A stretch of DNA of 64,000 nucleotides from JBMNMU01 sp050953505. Its GTDB lineage: Bacteria > Bacillota > Clostridia > Peptostreptococcales > Anaerovoracaceae. This document shows positions 1-9,201 of this stretch, one piece after another (the first letter of the stretch is position 1; each line of letters starts with the position of its first letter). The DNA lies in contig JBMNMU010000001.1 in NCBI GenBank assembly GCA_050953505.1, positions 2,542,001 to 2,606,000 of the forward strand, written 5' to 3'. Under the pieces are notes generated by a model. The model searched no databases and had not been told where the DNA came from. It saw only the letters and a list, made by a program, of their open reading frames with translations. A program made the position numbers and the translations under genes.

Positions 1-2
1 TG

Positions 3-266
3 AATGCTATGAGGGAGGTCTTGGCGCTATCGGAAAAAGTCGGGGTTAAGCTATCAGAGAATGATCTGAATTACTGGCTAAAGGTGGTAGATGCATTAAA
101 TGGATCAGGGATGCCTTCCATGCGCCAGGATATGGCGGCAAAACGGCTCAGCGAGGTTGAACTGTTTTCAGGTACGGTGTTGAAGCTTGGTCAAAAGTAT
201 AACGTCCCAACCCCAGTAAACCAGAGGCTGTACGAGAAGATTACTCAGGTAGAGAGTCAATATTAG
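3..266 (+). CDS. Ketopantoate reductase-like protein, C-terminal part (5' end outside window)
   Basis: The reading frame is open to the left edge, so only the last 87 or so residues are visible. They resemble the C-terminal helical domain of the PanE/ApbA ketopantoate reductase family: SMRQDM, then a xEVExxxGTVxxLGxKYxVPTPVN block. Full-length members reduce 2-dehydropantoate to pantoate with NADPH in pantothenate synthesis. The NAD(P)-binding half is missing, so a paralogue with another substrate cannot be excluded. The frame ends with TAG at 264-266. Confidence 0.7.
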   Translation, partial: NAMREVLALSEKVGVKLSENDLNYWLKVVDALNGSGMPSMRQDMAAKRLSEVELFSGTVLKLGQKYNVPTPVNQRLYEKITQVESQY

Positions 267-373
267 TTTCTTTGAATAGAATCAGTATATATTATCTTAA
301 TGGTGCTTGTGGCTTCAACCATAAGGCAACTGATAATGTAAGTGGTAAAAAACCTTAAAGGAGTGGAGGAAGG

Positions 374-886
374 ATGCAAGGAAAAGAGAGACGAGAAAAA
401 ATACTGGAAATATTGGAAAATAGAAAAGAAGCAATTTCCGGCAGTGAATTAGCCAAAATGCTAGGTGTCAGCAGACAGGTAATCGTCCAGGACATTGCCC
501 TTCTAAGAGCTGTCAACAAAAATATTATATCCACCACAAAGGGCTACCTCCTGTATTACCAAGAAGAAGAGAAGGCAAATCGATGTTTTTTAGTCAAGCA
601 TACTACAGAGGCCATTGAGGACGAGCTTTGTACTATTGTAGACAAAGGTGGGCGAATTCTCGATGTCATTGTTGCTCATGATATTTATGGGCAAATTTCA
701 ACAGATTTAATTATAAATTCTCGGCAAGATGTTTATGATTTTGTAGAAAAGATAAAAACCCAAAGGACTGTGCCTTTAAAGGAGCTAACTGCGGGAATCC
801 ACCTTCATACAGTCGAGGCAGATTCAGAAGAAATTTTAGACCAAATTCAGCAGGAGCTGAAAGAAAAAGGATTTTTAATGGAATGA
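374..886 (+). CDS. niaR: Niacin-responsive transcriptional repressor NiaR (HTH + 3H domain)
   Basis: A 170-residue protein with an N-terminal winged HTH of the HTH_11 type (about residues 5-60) followed by a 3H domain. The 3H histidines are seen in VKHTTEAIEDEL, VAHDIYGQI and GIHLHTVE. In Firmicutes this architecture is NiaR, which represses niacin uptake or NAD synthesis genes when nicotinic acid is bound. The start has a good GGAGG site just upstream (about 365-370). The next gene is a NiaP-type transporter, the classical NiaR target, which strengthens the call. The last base of the TGA stop (886) is the first base of a 33-bp perfect hairpin arm. Confidence 0.9.
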   Translation: MQGKERREKILEILENRKEAISGSELAKMLGVSRQVIVQDIALLRAVNKNIISTTKGYLLYYQEEEKANRCFLVKHTTEAIEDELCTIVDKGGRILDVIVAHDIYGQISTDLIINSRQDVYDFVEKIKTQRTVPLKELTAGIHLHTVEADSEEILDQIQQELKEKGFLME

Positions 887-958
887 CGGCCAAAGACCGA
901 GAGATGATTGGCTGTGGCCGCCGCAGCCACAGCCAATCATCTCTCGGTCTTTGGCCGT
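886..958. repeat. Perfect 33-bp hairpin of the GACCGAGAGATGATTGGC family (paired copy R1)
   Basis: Arms 886-918 and 926-958 are exact reverse complements with a 7-nt loop. The arm carries the family core GACCGAGAGATGATTGGC. It starts on the last base of the niaR stop codon and is followed by a short A-rich stretch rather than a strong T-tract, so a terminator role is possible but not proved. A second paired copy lies at 33520-33590. The outer arm bases differ between the two copies, yet each is perfectly paired. Confidence 0.9.
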
Positions 959-966
959 AAAAACCC

Positions 967-1030
967 TTGATTTTTTACACAAGCAATGCTAGACTATATC
1001 AGCAGGTGACAAGACAGGTGGGTTTACACC
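967..1030 (+). promoter_or_regulatory. Probable niaP promoter with candidate NiaR operator
   Basis: TTGATT (967-972) and TAGACT (990-995) are 17 bp apart, a plausible sigma-A promoter. Just downstream, CAGGTG occurs twice (1003-1008 and 1015-1020), the second as GGTG-N6-CACC over 1017-1030. An operator overlapping the transcription start would fit NiaR repression of the adjacent transporter. The operator is inferred from position and symmetry, not matched to a verified consensus. Confidence 0.5.
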
Positions 1031-1118
1031 GCTTTTGACACCTTGGCAGGATTACATAACATTTGCTAGAGGGCGCACTAATAGCTCTCTAAGTAAGAAA
1101 TTAAAGGAGATATATGAA

Positions 1119-2471
1119 ATGCTGAAGATCACAGAACGTATTGACAGACTTCCTTCAACGCCTATGCTACGAAAAATACTGCTGGCGATAGGGATTGCAT
1201 GGACCTTTGATGCTATGGGCCAGGGAATGGTTTCCGGAGTAATGGCCGCTATTGGACGGGATTGGGCCTTGTCCGGAGGGCAATTAGGGCTCCTTGGAAG
1301 TATTGGTATGCTTGGAATGGCCTTTGGAGCTACATTATCCGGGATGGCTGCTGACAAATGGGGAAGAAAAACCATGATTTTGGCGAACCTGGTGATCTTT
1401 GGCTTAGCAAGCGGTTTTGCGGGCTTTTCCATCAACTATCCCATGCTACTCATATTTAGATTTATTACTGGATTTGGCCTGGGAGGAGTAGGGCCCGTTG
1501 CATTTGCTTTAATTAGTGAATATTCCCCGACAAAAATTCGCGGACGTAATGGTATCCTACTGGAAAGCTTTTGGGCTTGGGGCTGGATTATCGCAGCTCT
1601 TGTAGCATATTTGCTGATTCCTGTTTATGGCTGGCGAGCCGCTTTCTGGGCTGGCGCTGTACCGGCTCTAGCTGCTGTATTCCTAAGGAGGTTTATACCT
1701 GAATCTCCACGTTTTCTAGAATCAATTGGAAAAGAGGAAGAAGCAGAAAAACTAGTTCAGATTATGGAAAAAGAAGCGGGAGCTAGTTACCAGCGGGAAT
1801 CATCAAATGTTTCTCAACAACAAACTACTCCTGAAACATCACAAAAAAGCCATGTTGGATTTAAAGATCTTTGGTCAAAAAAATATCTTAAGGATACTAT
1901 TGTTCTTTGGGTAATATGGTTTGGAACTAATTTTGGGTATTACGGTTTTGTACTATGGACACCAACACTACTGATGGGCAAAGGTTTTGATTTGGTAAAA
2001 AGCTTTGAATTTACATTGATTATGTGCCTGGCCCAATTACCAGGTTACTATAGTGCGGCTTATCTTGTTGAAAGAATTGGCCGAAAAAAGGTTTTGATTA
2101 TATATTTTCTAGGAACTGCAGTAGCGGCCTGGCTGTTTGGACATGCTGACACGACGACCCAGGTGCTTGTTTATGGCAGCTTGTTATATTTCTTTAGTCT
2201 TGGTGCTTGGGGTTGTGTTTATGCCTATACACCTGAAATTTATCCCACTGCTGCACGGGCTAGCGGATCCGGATGGGCTACGGCCTTTGGCAGACTAGGG
2301 GCGTTTACTGCACCCTTTGTTGTGCCTGTAGTTTATGATTTCTTTGGAGAAGAAGCTGGTTATACTAATGTTTTCGTAATGCTAACGGCCGTTTTTGCTG
2401 TGGTAGCCATAGTAGTTGCAGCGATAGGAAAGGAAACCATGGGAAAATCTTTAGAAGAAATCAGCGAATAG
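1119..2471 (+). CDS. niaP: Niacin transporter, MFS family (NiaP)
   Basis: A 450-residue major facilitator protein with about 12 hydrophobic segments and the family signatures ADKWGRK after TM2, LLESFWAWGW in TM5, LAQLPGYYSA and YAYTPEIYPT. These match the NiaP (B. subtilis YceI type) branch of sugar/organic-acid MFS carriers that import nicotinate. The start is placed at ATG 1119 because AAAGGAG at 1103-1109 precedes it at good spacing; the frame stays open upstream to 1035 but has no ribosome site there. Adjacent niaR and the candidate operator support the role. The stop TAG at 2469-2471 abuts a GGTGTCAGACACC repeat. Confidence 0.87.
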   Translation: MLKITERIDRLPSTPMLRKILLAIGIAWTFDAMGQGMVSGVMAAIGRDWALSGGQLGLLGSIGMLGMAFGATLSGMAADKWGRKTMILANLVIFGLASGFAGFSINYPMLLIFRFITGFGLGGVGPVAFALISEYSPTKIRGRNGILLESFWAWGWIIAALVAYLLIPVYGWRAAFWAGAVPALAAVFLRRFIPESPRFLESIGKEEEAEKLVQIMEKEAGASYQRESSNVSQQQTTPETSQKSHVGFKDLWSKKYLKDTIVLWVIWFGTNFGYYGFVLWTPTLLMGKGFDLVKSFEFTLIMCLAQLPGYYSAAYLVERIGRKKVLIIYFLGTAVAAWLFGHADTTTQVLVYGSLLYFFSLGAWGCVYAYTPEIYPTAARASGSGWATAFGRLGAFTAPFVVPVVYDFFGEEAGYTNVFVMLTAVFAVVAIVVAAIGKETMGKSLEEISE

Positions 2472-2573
2472 GGTGTCAGACACCATTTGTCGATTTTGGG
2501 GTGTAAATGGGCTGTTGCAAGGGTTCTGGGACTGTAAGTTGGAAAAGGTGCCAGACGTATTTTCCAACTTACG
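2472..2573 (+). repeat. GGTGTCAGACACC / GTTGGAAAA interspersed element, copy D1
   Basis: The element starts directly after the niaP stop with the palindrome GGTGTCAGACACC. It ends in a 13-bp perfect hairpin, GTAAGTTGGAAAA paired with TTTTCCAACTTAC (2533-2573). Nearly the same 100 bp recurs in inverse orientation at 29682-29780, directly after the pyruvate carboxylase stop. Degenerate copies are at 47842-47935 and 54262-54420. A 3'-end or transcript-stabilising role is inferred. Confidence 0.8.
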
Positions 2574-3014
2574 TTGAGATAGTGCCTGATACGGGATAAT
2601 GCCTGATACGGTTCGATTTTGGTAGACATAGATCTGGCCCAGATACGGGCAGGCAGGCTCTGATAAAGGTTAGGCACGAGTAGGCAGTTTCTGATAAAGC
2701 TTCAGATACGGGCATGCTTTAATATAAAGATACTAAATACAAGGAACGCAAATAAACTTACAAGAATAGAATGACAGGAGGCAAGGCTTAGTGATGCTGT
2801 TAAGTGTCGATAGCTCTGCCTCTTTTGATATTTTTGATAATAGGGAGTATTGCCCATTTCCGAAGCATGAATAAAAGTATTTTTGCTTAATACTCAGGCC
2901 GGTAGTTTGCAACCTTACCTTGGACACATTTCAAAGCATCAAAAAAAGTATTTTTGCTTGTTTATTCTTATGTGAAAATAACGGGAAATTTACATATTTA
3001 TAATATTTATAATA
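2574..3014. other. Intergenic stretch with short GATACGG repeats, otherwise empty
   Basis: From 2580 to 2715 there are several degenerate copies of CTGATACGG and CAGATACGGGC, apparently decayed tandem repeats. The rest, to the promoter near 3015, is AT-rich with no ORF carrying a ribosome site and no recognisable RNA motif. Confidence 0.5.
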
Positions 3015-3042
3015 TTGAAAAAATTTGCACAAGGTATATAAT
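3015..3042 (+). promoter_or_regulatory. Sigma-A promoter for the NhaC-type antiporter
   Basis: TTGAAA at 3015-3020 and TATAAT at 3037-3042 are separated by 16 bp. The untranslated leader to the start at 3166 would be about 115 nt. No riboswitch was recognised in it. Confidence 0.6.
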
Positions 3043-3165
3043 AATACAAGTGTTTAAATATTCAGAATAATACACTAAATTGATATGCATTGTAGGAGAG
3101 GGGTGTATAGATACATAAAATTCAGAACAAGTATGCGCATAAAATAAATAGAAAGGAATGATGAA

Positions 3166-4656
3166 ATGGGTAAAATGACGAGAATGCTTACAGAAGAAGT
3201 AGAATCTTTTAATGGCCGAAAGTCACTTATTACAGTAATTGTTGTTCTTGGTATAACGTATGCTCTAACTATCTTGGTACCGATGGACCCTGAAAATTTA
3301 GGCGCCATATCATTGTTACCAGCTTTTTTCTTAGTTGCTTATATTTTTATTACTCGTAGAATTCTTGAAGCTCTTATTCTTGCTTCCCTTATTGGATATT
3401 TAATGATCTCAAGAGAAGATGTTCTCAGTAACTTTAGTGAGGGCTTGCTAACCGTTGTAATGAGCGAAGATATAGCATGGCTATTTATCGTTTGTGGCTT
3501 AATGGGAAGTTTAATTGGACTTATCGAAAAAGCTGGAGGTGCTTTTGCCTTTGGAGAATGGGTTTCTAAGCGTGCAAAGACAAGAAAAAGCACACTAATG
3601 TGGACCTGGATATTAGGCCTTATTCTTTTTGTGGATGACTATTTGAATTCTCTAACCTTAGGCTCATGCATGTCAAGAATCACAGATAGACATAAGGTTT
3701 CGAGGGAATATTTATCTTACGTAGTAAGTTCAACAGCCGCTCCTGTATGTGTGCTGATACCCATCACTACTTGGTCTATCTTTTGTGCACGCTTGCTTGA
3801 GGTCAACGGTTGGGCTCCTCCAGGAGAAGGGGTTATATATTTTATAAAAACTATTCCTTTTAACTTTTATGGTTGGGCTGCGACCATACTTGTTCCCCTC
3901 GTTATTGTTGGCATTGTTCCACTATTTGGGCCAATGAAACGCGCACAGGAGAGAGTGGAAAGCGGGGGACCAGTAGCACCTCCGGGATCAGAAAAAATTG
4001 ATATACGACAAGGTATGGAGGTAGAAATACCTAAAAATCCGCGAATGATTAATTTTGCCATACCAATTCTAGCCTTGGTTGTAGCTACTATCTTATTTGA
4101 TACCGATATGCAGATTGGTGTAATTGTTGCAATTGCAAGCACTTTTGTACTGTTTTTATGGCAGAATCTGATGACAGCAGAAGAATTTACAGATATCACC
4201 CTACAAGGTATTAAAAATATGATTTTGCCTCTGATGCTTATGGTCTTAGCATTTTTATTCGCTGAAGTAAATGACCAAATTGGATTCACAAGGTATGTTA
4301 TTACAAATGCAGCAACAGTTATGACGCCAGTTTTGGCGCCGTTGATCATATTCATCGTTTTAACTATTACAGAGTTTATCACAGGAACAAACTGGGGGAT
4401 GTATATTATTGCTCTTCCTATTGTTATTCCGCTTTCCGCAGATATTGGCGCCAACACCACCATCGTTGTTGCAGCAGTGCTGTCTGCTGGTGTATTTGGA
4501 AGCCACGTTTGCTTCTACTCGGATTGCACAATTTTAACATCCTCTGCTACAGGATGTAATAACTTCGACCACGCCTTTACTCAGGCTCCATTGGGAATTT
4601 TAGCTGCGGTCGTAGCGGCAGTTCTGTTCTTAGGAGCTGGATTTGTGTTTACTTGA
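3166..4656 (+). CDS. NhaC-superfamily Na+/H+ antiporter
   Basis: A 496-residue polytopic membrane protein with roughly 11-12 hydrophobic segments. The family block is clear: LFVDDYLNSLTLGSCM followed by SREYLSYVVSSTAAPVCVL and ITTWSIF, matching the NhaC/COG1757 signature with its membrane-embedded acidic pair. Members exchange Na+ for H+; some relatives exchange organic acids or amino acids, so the substrate is not fixed. A hydrophilic loop at about residues 265-290 separates two membrane halves. The start is supported by GAAAGGAATG upstream. The gene stands alone, with its own promoter and a terminator-like hairpin downstream. Confidence 0.85.
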   Translation: MGKMTRMLTEEVESFNGRKSLITVIVVLGITYALTILVPMDPENLGAISLLPAFFLVAYIFITRRILEALILASLIGYLMISREDVLSNFSEGLLTVVMSEDIAWLFIVCGLMGSLIGLIEKAGGAFAFGEWVSKRAKTRKSTLMWTWILGLILFVDDYLNSLTLGSCMSRITDRHKVSREYLSYVVSSTAAPVCVLIPITTWSIFCARLLEVNGWAPPGEGVIYFIKTIPFNFYGWAATILVPLVIVGIVPLFGPMKRAQERVESGGPVAPPGSEKIDIRQGMEVEIPKNPRMINFAIPILALVVATILFDTDMQIGVIVAIASTFVLFLWQNLMTAEEFTDITLQGIKNMILPLMLMVLAFLFAEVNDQIGFTRYVITNAATVMTPVLAPLIIFIVLTITEFITGTNWGMYIIALPIVIPLSADIGANTTIVVAAVLSAGVFGSHVCFYSDCTILTSSATGCNNFDHAFTQAPLGILAAVVAAVLFLGAGFVFT

Positions 4657-4841
4657 TGTAAGCAAGAGTTGCATGATTGGAGTTTAATGCTTCTAGATAT
4701 GTAGATGGTTACCTTCCTTCTGAGTTGCTAAGCTGCTAATATTAAAGTTTGCGGCCTTTGAGTTTGCAGCCTTTTAGAGGTGGCAAAAGCGTCCTTAACC
4801 TTTTGTAGATTACCACTTCTTCGCAAACTACTTTAGTATTT

Positions 4842-4917
4842 GAGACATGTTTCTTTTTTCGGTTTTCTTTTGTGGTGGCGACATCACAACCGAAGAGAGA
4901 AGCATGTTCTCTTTTTT
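4842..4917 (+). terminator. Long bipartite hairpin followed by T-tract, after the antiporter gene
   Basis: An outer imperfect stem pairs GAGACATG... with ...CATGTTCTC. An inner stem pairs TTGTGGTG with CATCACAA around a GCGA loop, and TTCGG with CCGAA. A TTTTTT run follows. This fits a rho-independent terminator placed about 190 nt after the antiporter stop. Confidence 0.6.
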
Positions 4918-4934
4918 CATTTAATTTCTGCCAT

Positions 4935-5475
4935 TATACGGACATGAATTAGCGTGAAATATAGGAAATTTCACTTCTCAGTTCCTACGCATTTGATTTC
5001 CAGTAAAGACAGCTCCGGCAGCAAAGCTAAAAAAACCGGAATCAAACCTTCCCGGTAGCAAAGCCAAAAAACCGAATCAAACCTCCGCGGCATCCAGCAG
5101 GTAAACCCCAACCTCAAAACCCCATAGCCTTACACATAAAGCAAACTTGTCTTGAACAATTGTCTAAAAGAAGTTAAAATACTCATATGTCAAGAACACT
5201 TAAGATACGGCATTTTGTGCGAATATTCGGCACGAAGGCCGCAAACTAGCTGTGACCTGTTCCGACTCTAATTATTATCCCTAGCACAATTGGACTTTCG
5301 GCAGGACAAGCCTTCGGCTCCCAGCTCCAACATGATTGAGTTTTAGTGGAAAATGTAGGAACAACAGGCCAAAGTTCTTACAAAATTAATGAATTAGCAT
5401 GAAATGTAGGAACTTTCACTTCCCAGGTCCTACAAAATTAGCAAACCACCAGAAAGTATAGGAACTTTCACTGGA
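4935..5475. repeat. Degenerate repeats: TGTAGGAAC inverted copies and a 37-bp direct repeat
   Basis: At about 4965-4990 and 5349-5475 there are decayed copies of the TTCCTACA/TGTAGGAA inverted-repeat family, for example AATGTAGGAAC facing GTTCTTACAAAATT. At 5015-5051 and 5052-5087 a unit beginning CCGGCAGCAAAG is directly repeated with a few changes. The remainder of this long gap holds no supportable gene. Confidence 0.6.
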
Positions 5476-5506
5476 AAAAATACAACTAGAAAGGAACGCA
5501 TCATTC

Positions 5507-7417
5507 ATGGGCAAATATTCACGCATTGCTCTTTTACTTGTTGCAGATATTATTTGCATCAATTTAGCATACATTGCGTCATTTTTATTAAGATTCGAGT
5601 TCAATGTAGATAACGAGGTTTTTTTAGGATTCATCAGCGTTTATGCCAACAATATTTTTATCCTCACTGGAGTGAAACTGTTAGTATTTTGGATCATGGG
5701 CTTATATAGCAGCCTTTGGAAATATGCTGGGGCCGAAGAGCTTGTTAAAATTGTCATCGCAGCCATTGGAGCGACAGCTTTTTCGGTTACATATCTAGCC
5801 CTTACTCAACAACACCTCCCAAGAAGCATCTATATTATTAGCTGCTTAATTGATATTATCCTAATTGGTGGGGTAAGAATGGGCTACAGGACCCTCCGGG
5901 ACCTGAAAAATCCAGGCACCTTTAACAGCATCGTTCAGAAGATTGCCAACAAAGGGTTATTTAACAACGATATTGTAAGAGTCATGGTAGTAGGTGCTGG
6001 CGATGCGGGAGCTACCATTATCAAAGAAATCAAGCAACATCCCGAATTTGGGAAAAAAGTTGTCGTGGCAATTGATGACGACCCAAACAAGTTGAAGCAT
6101 CGACTATCAGGGGTGAAGATTGCTGGGAACCATTCGGATATTAAACAAATGGCTAGGAGATACGCAGTAGATGAGATTATTATTGCCATCCCTTCTGCAG
6201 GGAAGAAAGCCATACAAAACATCGTTAACGAATGTAACAAAACCCGTTGTAAGCTTAAAATATTACCTGGCCTCAGCGATTTGATCAACGAAAAAGTCAG
6301 CGTCAGCAAATTGAGAGATGTTGATATCGAGGACCTTCTGGGCAGAGATCCTGTAAAGATAAATTTAAGGGAAATCAGCGGTTATCTGGAAGGTAAGATC
6401 GTGTTAGTAACAGGGGGAGGCGGCTCCATCGGCTCCGAGCTTTGTCGCCAAATTGCAAGATTTCGCCCGAGAAAGCTGATTGCATTAGATATCTATGAAA
6501 ACACAGTGTTTGAGCTTTCTAATGAAATAAAGTCAAACTATCCTAATTTAGAATTTGAAGTGGTTATCGCATCGGTTCGTAGCAAAAAAAGACTGAGAGA
6601 GGTATTCATAAAATATAAGCCACATGTCATATTTCATGCGGCTGCACATAAACATGTTCCATTAATGGAAAGAAACCCAAAGGATGCTGTCATCAATAAC
6701 ATTTTAGGAACAAAGAACATGATTGATCTATCAGATGAATATGCTGTAGAGAAGTTTGTCATGATATCCACAGATAAAGCGGTTAACCCAACCAATGTAA
6801 TGGGGGCGACCAAAAGGGTTGCAGAAATGATTCTTCAGGAAAAGAGCACACATTCTAGGACGAGTTATTCTGCAGTTCGATTTGGAAATGTGCTGGGAAG
6901 CAATGGAAGTGTAATCCCTATATTTAGAAAGCAAATCGAGAAAGGTGGCCCTGTAACGGTAACCCACAAGGATATTACCAGGTATTTTATGACCATACCC
7001 GAGGCTGTACAGCTTGTTATTCAAGCGGGAGCCATTGCTGAGGGTGGAGAAATCTTTGTTTTGGACATGGGTGAACCGGTAAAGATTATGGACCTTGCAG
7101 AAAATGTAATCCGACTTTCTGGTTTTGTTCCCTATATCGACATAGACATTGTCGTTACAGGCCTTAGGCCAGGAGAAAAGCTTTATGAAGAACTGCTTCT
7201 TGATGAAGAGGGCATTGAGCATACTGGATATGAAAAGATCTACGTAGGTCATCCCCTAGAGCCGACCCCAGAATTAAAGGAAATCCTTGAAAAAGGGGAA
7301 CAGCATATGGAAGAATTCATGGAAAAGCTTTCTGAAATGGAGGACCAAGAGGTAAAGGATTGGCTCAATCGTATGGTGCCCAATTATGTACAAAATGGTA
7401 ACGGATATCATAGCTAG
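5507..7417 (+). CDS. Membrane-bound nucleotide-sugar 4,6-dehydratase/epimerase, FlaA1/CapD type
   Basis: A 636-residue protein. Residues 1-110 hold four hydrophobic segments. A Rossmann-like domain follows (about 150-265), then the catalytic extended SDR domain starting with the NAD(P) loop TGGGGSIGSE near residue 302. The catalytic triad is of the S-M-K kind: STDKAVNPTNVMGATKR, with Met in place of the usual Tyr, as in FlaA1/WbpM relatives. Such enzymes convert UDP-GlcNAc-type sugars to 4-keto-6-deoxy intermediates for surface glycans. The C-terminal RPGEKLYEELL block is also typical. No other glycan gene adjoins it; pgi follows after 63 bp. Confidence 0.85.
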   Translation: MGKYSRIALLLVADIICINLAYIASFLLRFEFNVDNEVFLGFISVYANNIFILTGVKLLVFWIMGLYSSLWKYAGAEELVKIVIAAIGATAFSVTYLALTQQHLPRSIYIISCLIDIILIGGVRMGYRTLRDLKNPGTFNSIVQKIANKGLFNNDIVRVMVVGAGDAGATIIKEIKQHPEFGKKVVVAIDDDPNKLKHRLSGVKIAGNHSDIKQMARRYAVDEIIIAIPSAGKKAIQNIVNECNKTRCKLKILPGLSDLINEKVSVSKLRDVDIEDLLGRDPVKINLREISGYLEGKIVLVTGGGGSIGSELCRQIARFRPRKLIALDIYENTVFELSNEIKSNYPNLEFEVVIASVRSKKRLREVFIKYKPHVIFHAAAHKHVPLMERNPKDAVINNILGTKNMIDLSDEYAVEKFVMISTDKAVNPTNVMGATKRVAEMILQEKSTHSRTSYSAVRFGNVLGSNGSVIPIFRKQIEKGGPVTVTHKDITRYFMTIPEAVQLVIQAGAIAEGGEIFVLDMGEPVKIMDLAENVIRLSGFVPYIDIDIVVTGLRPGEKLYEELLLDEEGIEHTGYEKIYVGHPLEPTPELKEILEKGEQHMEEFMEKLSEMEDQEVKDWLNRMVPNYVQNGNGYHS

Positions 7418-7480
7418 CTCATTAAAAAACAAACGTAGTATCAAGCTTGGCACTACGTAGAATTTTGAGGGGGTAAAGGG

Positions 7481-8758
7481 ATGAATAAAGGGGAATTTAT
7501 TAGCCTAGATCTGACCATGGCAGCAATTAGTGAGCAAGAGCTTAAAATCTGGGATAAAGGATTAAAAGAAGGGAACGCCAGACTTTGGTCTGGAACAGAA
7601 GATTTTACTGGGTGGGTAACTCTACCTTTAAATTTTGATGAAGCTGAAATCCAAAGAATTCTAGACACAGCGGAAGTTATCAAGGATCAGTGCGAGGTAT
7701 TTGTAGTAATCGGCATTGGCGGGTCCTATCTCGGTGCTCGGGCAGCCATTACTGCCATTGATGAAAGGAAGGGTAAGCATCCGGAAATCCTTTTTGCCGG
7801 TCAAAACATGAGCGGCACCTATCATGCTCAGCTTCTTGAAAAGATTCGAGGAAAAGAAGTGTGCTTATGTGTGATTTCCAAATCCGGCACCACTACTGAG
7901 CCCAGCATGGCCTTTGCGATATTAAAGGAAGAGCTTTACAAAAAATATGGCAAGGAAGAGGCAGCCAAGAGAATTTACGCCATTACCGATGCTGAAAAAG
8001 GTGTATTAAGGGAAGAAACAGACCGAGTAGGATATGTCAGCTTTGTTGTTCCTGATAATATTGGAGGAAGATATTCCGTGCTAACGGCTGTAGGATTGTT
8101 ACCCATTGCCGTTGCAGAGATCGATATAAAAGAAATGCTGGAAGGAGCAAAATCTACCATCTATCCGGGCGCCTTTCAAGAGAGTTTTTTGAATCAAAAA
8201 TCTGCTACTATAAAATTAGCTTCTCAGTATGCCGCTGCTAGACTGGCGCTGCAGAAAAAGGGAAAGGTTATCGAAGTGTATGAATATTTCGAGCCTAGGT
8301 TAAAATACTTTGCAGAATGGTTGAAGCAACTCTTTGGGGAGAGCGAGGGCAAGGAAGGGAAGGGCATCTTCCCGACTTCTCTGGAATTCAGCACGGACCT
8401 TCATTCCATGGGACAATTTTTACAAGAAGGAAATCAAATCTTCTTTGAGACAATCTTAGACGTTATTCATTCAGAAACAGACCTAAAGGTGCCTGAAAGT
8501 GCCGGCGGATTACTGGCAGGAAAGAGTATGAATGCTGTAAATAGAGCGGCTTGCCAGGGCGTAATGGCGGCTCATAAGGCGGCTGAAATACCCATTATTA
8601 AGATTAATCTCCCTAGGCTAGATGCCAGAGTTTTTGGGCAGATGGTATATTTTTTCGAAACAGCCTGCGCTTTAAGCAGCTATCTTCAGGGCGTCAACCC
8701 TTTTAATCAGCCGGGGGTGGAAAGTTATAAAGCAGAAATGAAGAGGATTTTAGAGTAG
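7481..8758 (+). CDS. pgi: Glucose-6-phosphate isomerase
   Basis: A 425-residue enzyme converting glucose-6-phosphate to fructose-6-phosphate. Visible signatures are VVIGIGGSYLGARA, VISKSGTTTEP, GGRYSVLTAVGLLP and FGESEGKEGKGIFP, the short Firmicutes-type PGI. The protein ends soon after NPFNQPGVESYKAEMKRILE, so it lacks about 20 C-terminal residues present in the Bacillus enzyme; this looks like natural shortening, since all catalytic blocks are present. A GAGGGGG ribosome site precedes the ATG. The position after the FlaA1-type gene suggests shared supply of hexose phosphates, but that is inference. Confidence 0.95.
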   Translation: MNKGEFISLDLTMAAISEQELKIWDKGLKEGNARLWSGTEDFTGWVTLPLNFDEAEIQRILDTAEVIKDQCEVFVVIGIGGSYLGARAAITAIDERKGKHPEILFAGQNMSGTYHAQLLEKIRGKEVCLCVISKSGTTTEPSMAFAILKEELYKKYGKEEAAKRIYAITDAEKGVLREETDRVGYVSFVVPDNIGGRYSVLTAVGLLPIAVAEIDIKEMLEGAKSTIYPGAFQESFLNQKSATIKLASQYAAARLALQKKGKVIEVYEYFEPRLKYFAEWLKQLFGESEGKEGKGIFPTSLEFSTDLHSMGQFLQEGNQIFFETILDVIHSETDLKVPESAGGLLAGKSMNAVNRAACQGVMAAHKAAEIPIIKINLPRLDARVFGQMVYFFETACALSSYLQGVNPFNQPGVESYKAEMKRILE

Positions 8759-9154
8759 ATTTCAGGGTAAATATTTTAGAATAATATTTAGACTTTTGGG
8801 TATACAGTATGCAAACGAAAATGCAACAAAAACTCCAACAAAAAATAGAAAGTCCAACTAAAATTATACAGCGCGTAACAGCGAGCCGTAGCGAGCTGCT
8901 TTAATCAAAGAATCCAGACGGGCAGCGACTTCCGTCTGAAATATCAGAAATTTAGATTAATATTAAATTCTCTTGAATGATGGAGTTATAAAGGTTAAAA
9001 TGTATTTTGGCATTTAGAAGCGAAAGTTTTTGCGGACTATTTACATGGCTACACTCAAATATGGAGTGTATATGAGCCAAAATAAATATCATATTAAAAG
9101 CTGAAATAAGAATTGCTCGATTATTCCCATTGGTTGAAAGCATTTTAGCTTCGG
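8759..9154. other. Intergenic region with one small hairpin
   Basis: The only structure noted is CAGACGG (8915-8921) paired with CCGTCTG (8932-8938), with no T-tract. There are short AGCGAG repeats near 8865-8900. No ORF with a ribosome site was seen. Confidence 0.4.
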
Positions 9155-9182
9155 TTGAAATCGCTATAACATATTTTATAAT
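9155..9182 (+). promoter_or_regulatory. Promoter immediately upstream of hbd
   Basis: TTGAAA at 9155-9160 and TATAAT at 9177-9182 are 16 bp apart. Transcription would begin near 9189, almost on top of the GGAGG ribosome site (9190-9194), giving an unusually short leader. Confidence 0.6.
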
Positions 9183-9201
9183 AGAAAATGGAGGGTACAA
9201 C

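Noticed and set aside
1035..1118. Longer start for niaP
   Set aside because: Open upstream but without a ribosome site, and it would cover the candidate NiaR operator; ATG 1119 has AAAGGAG.
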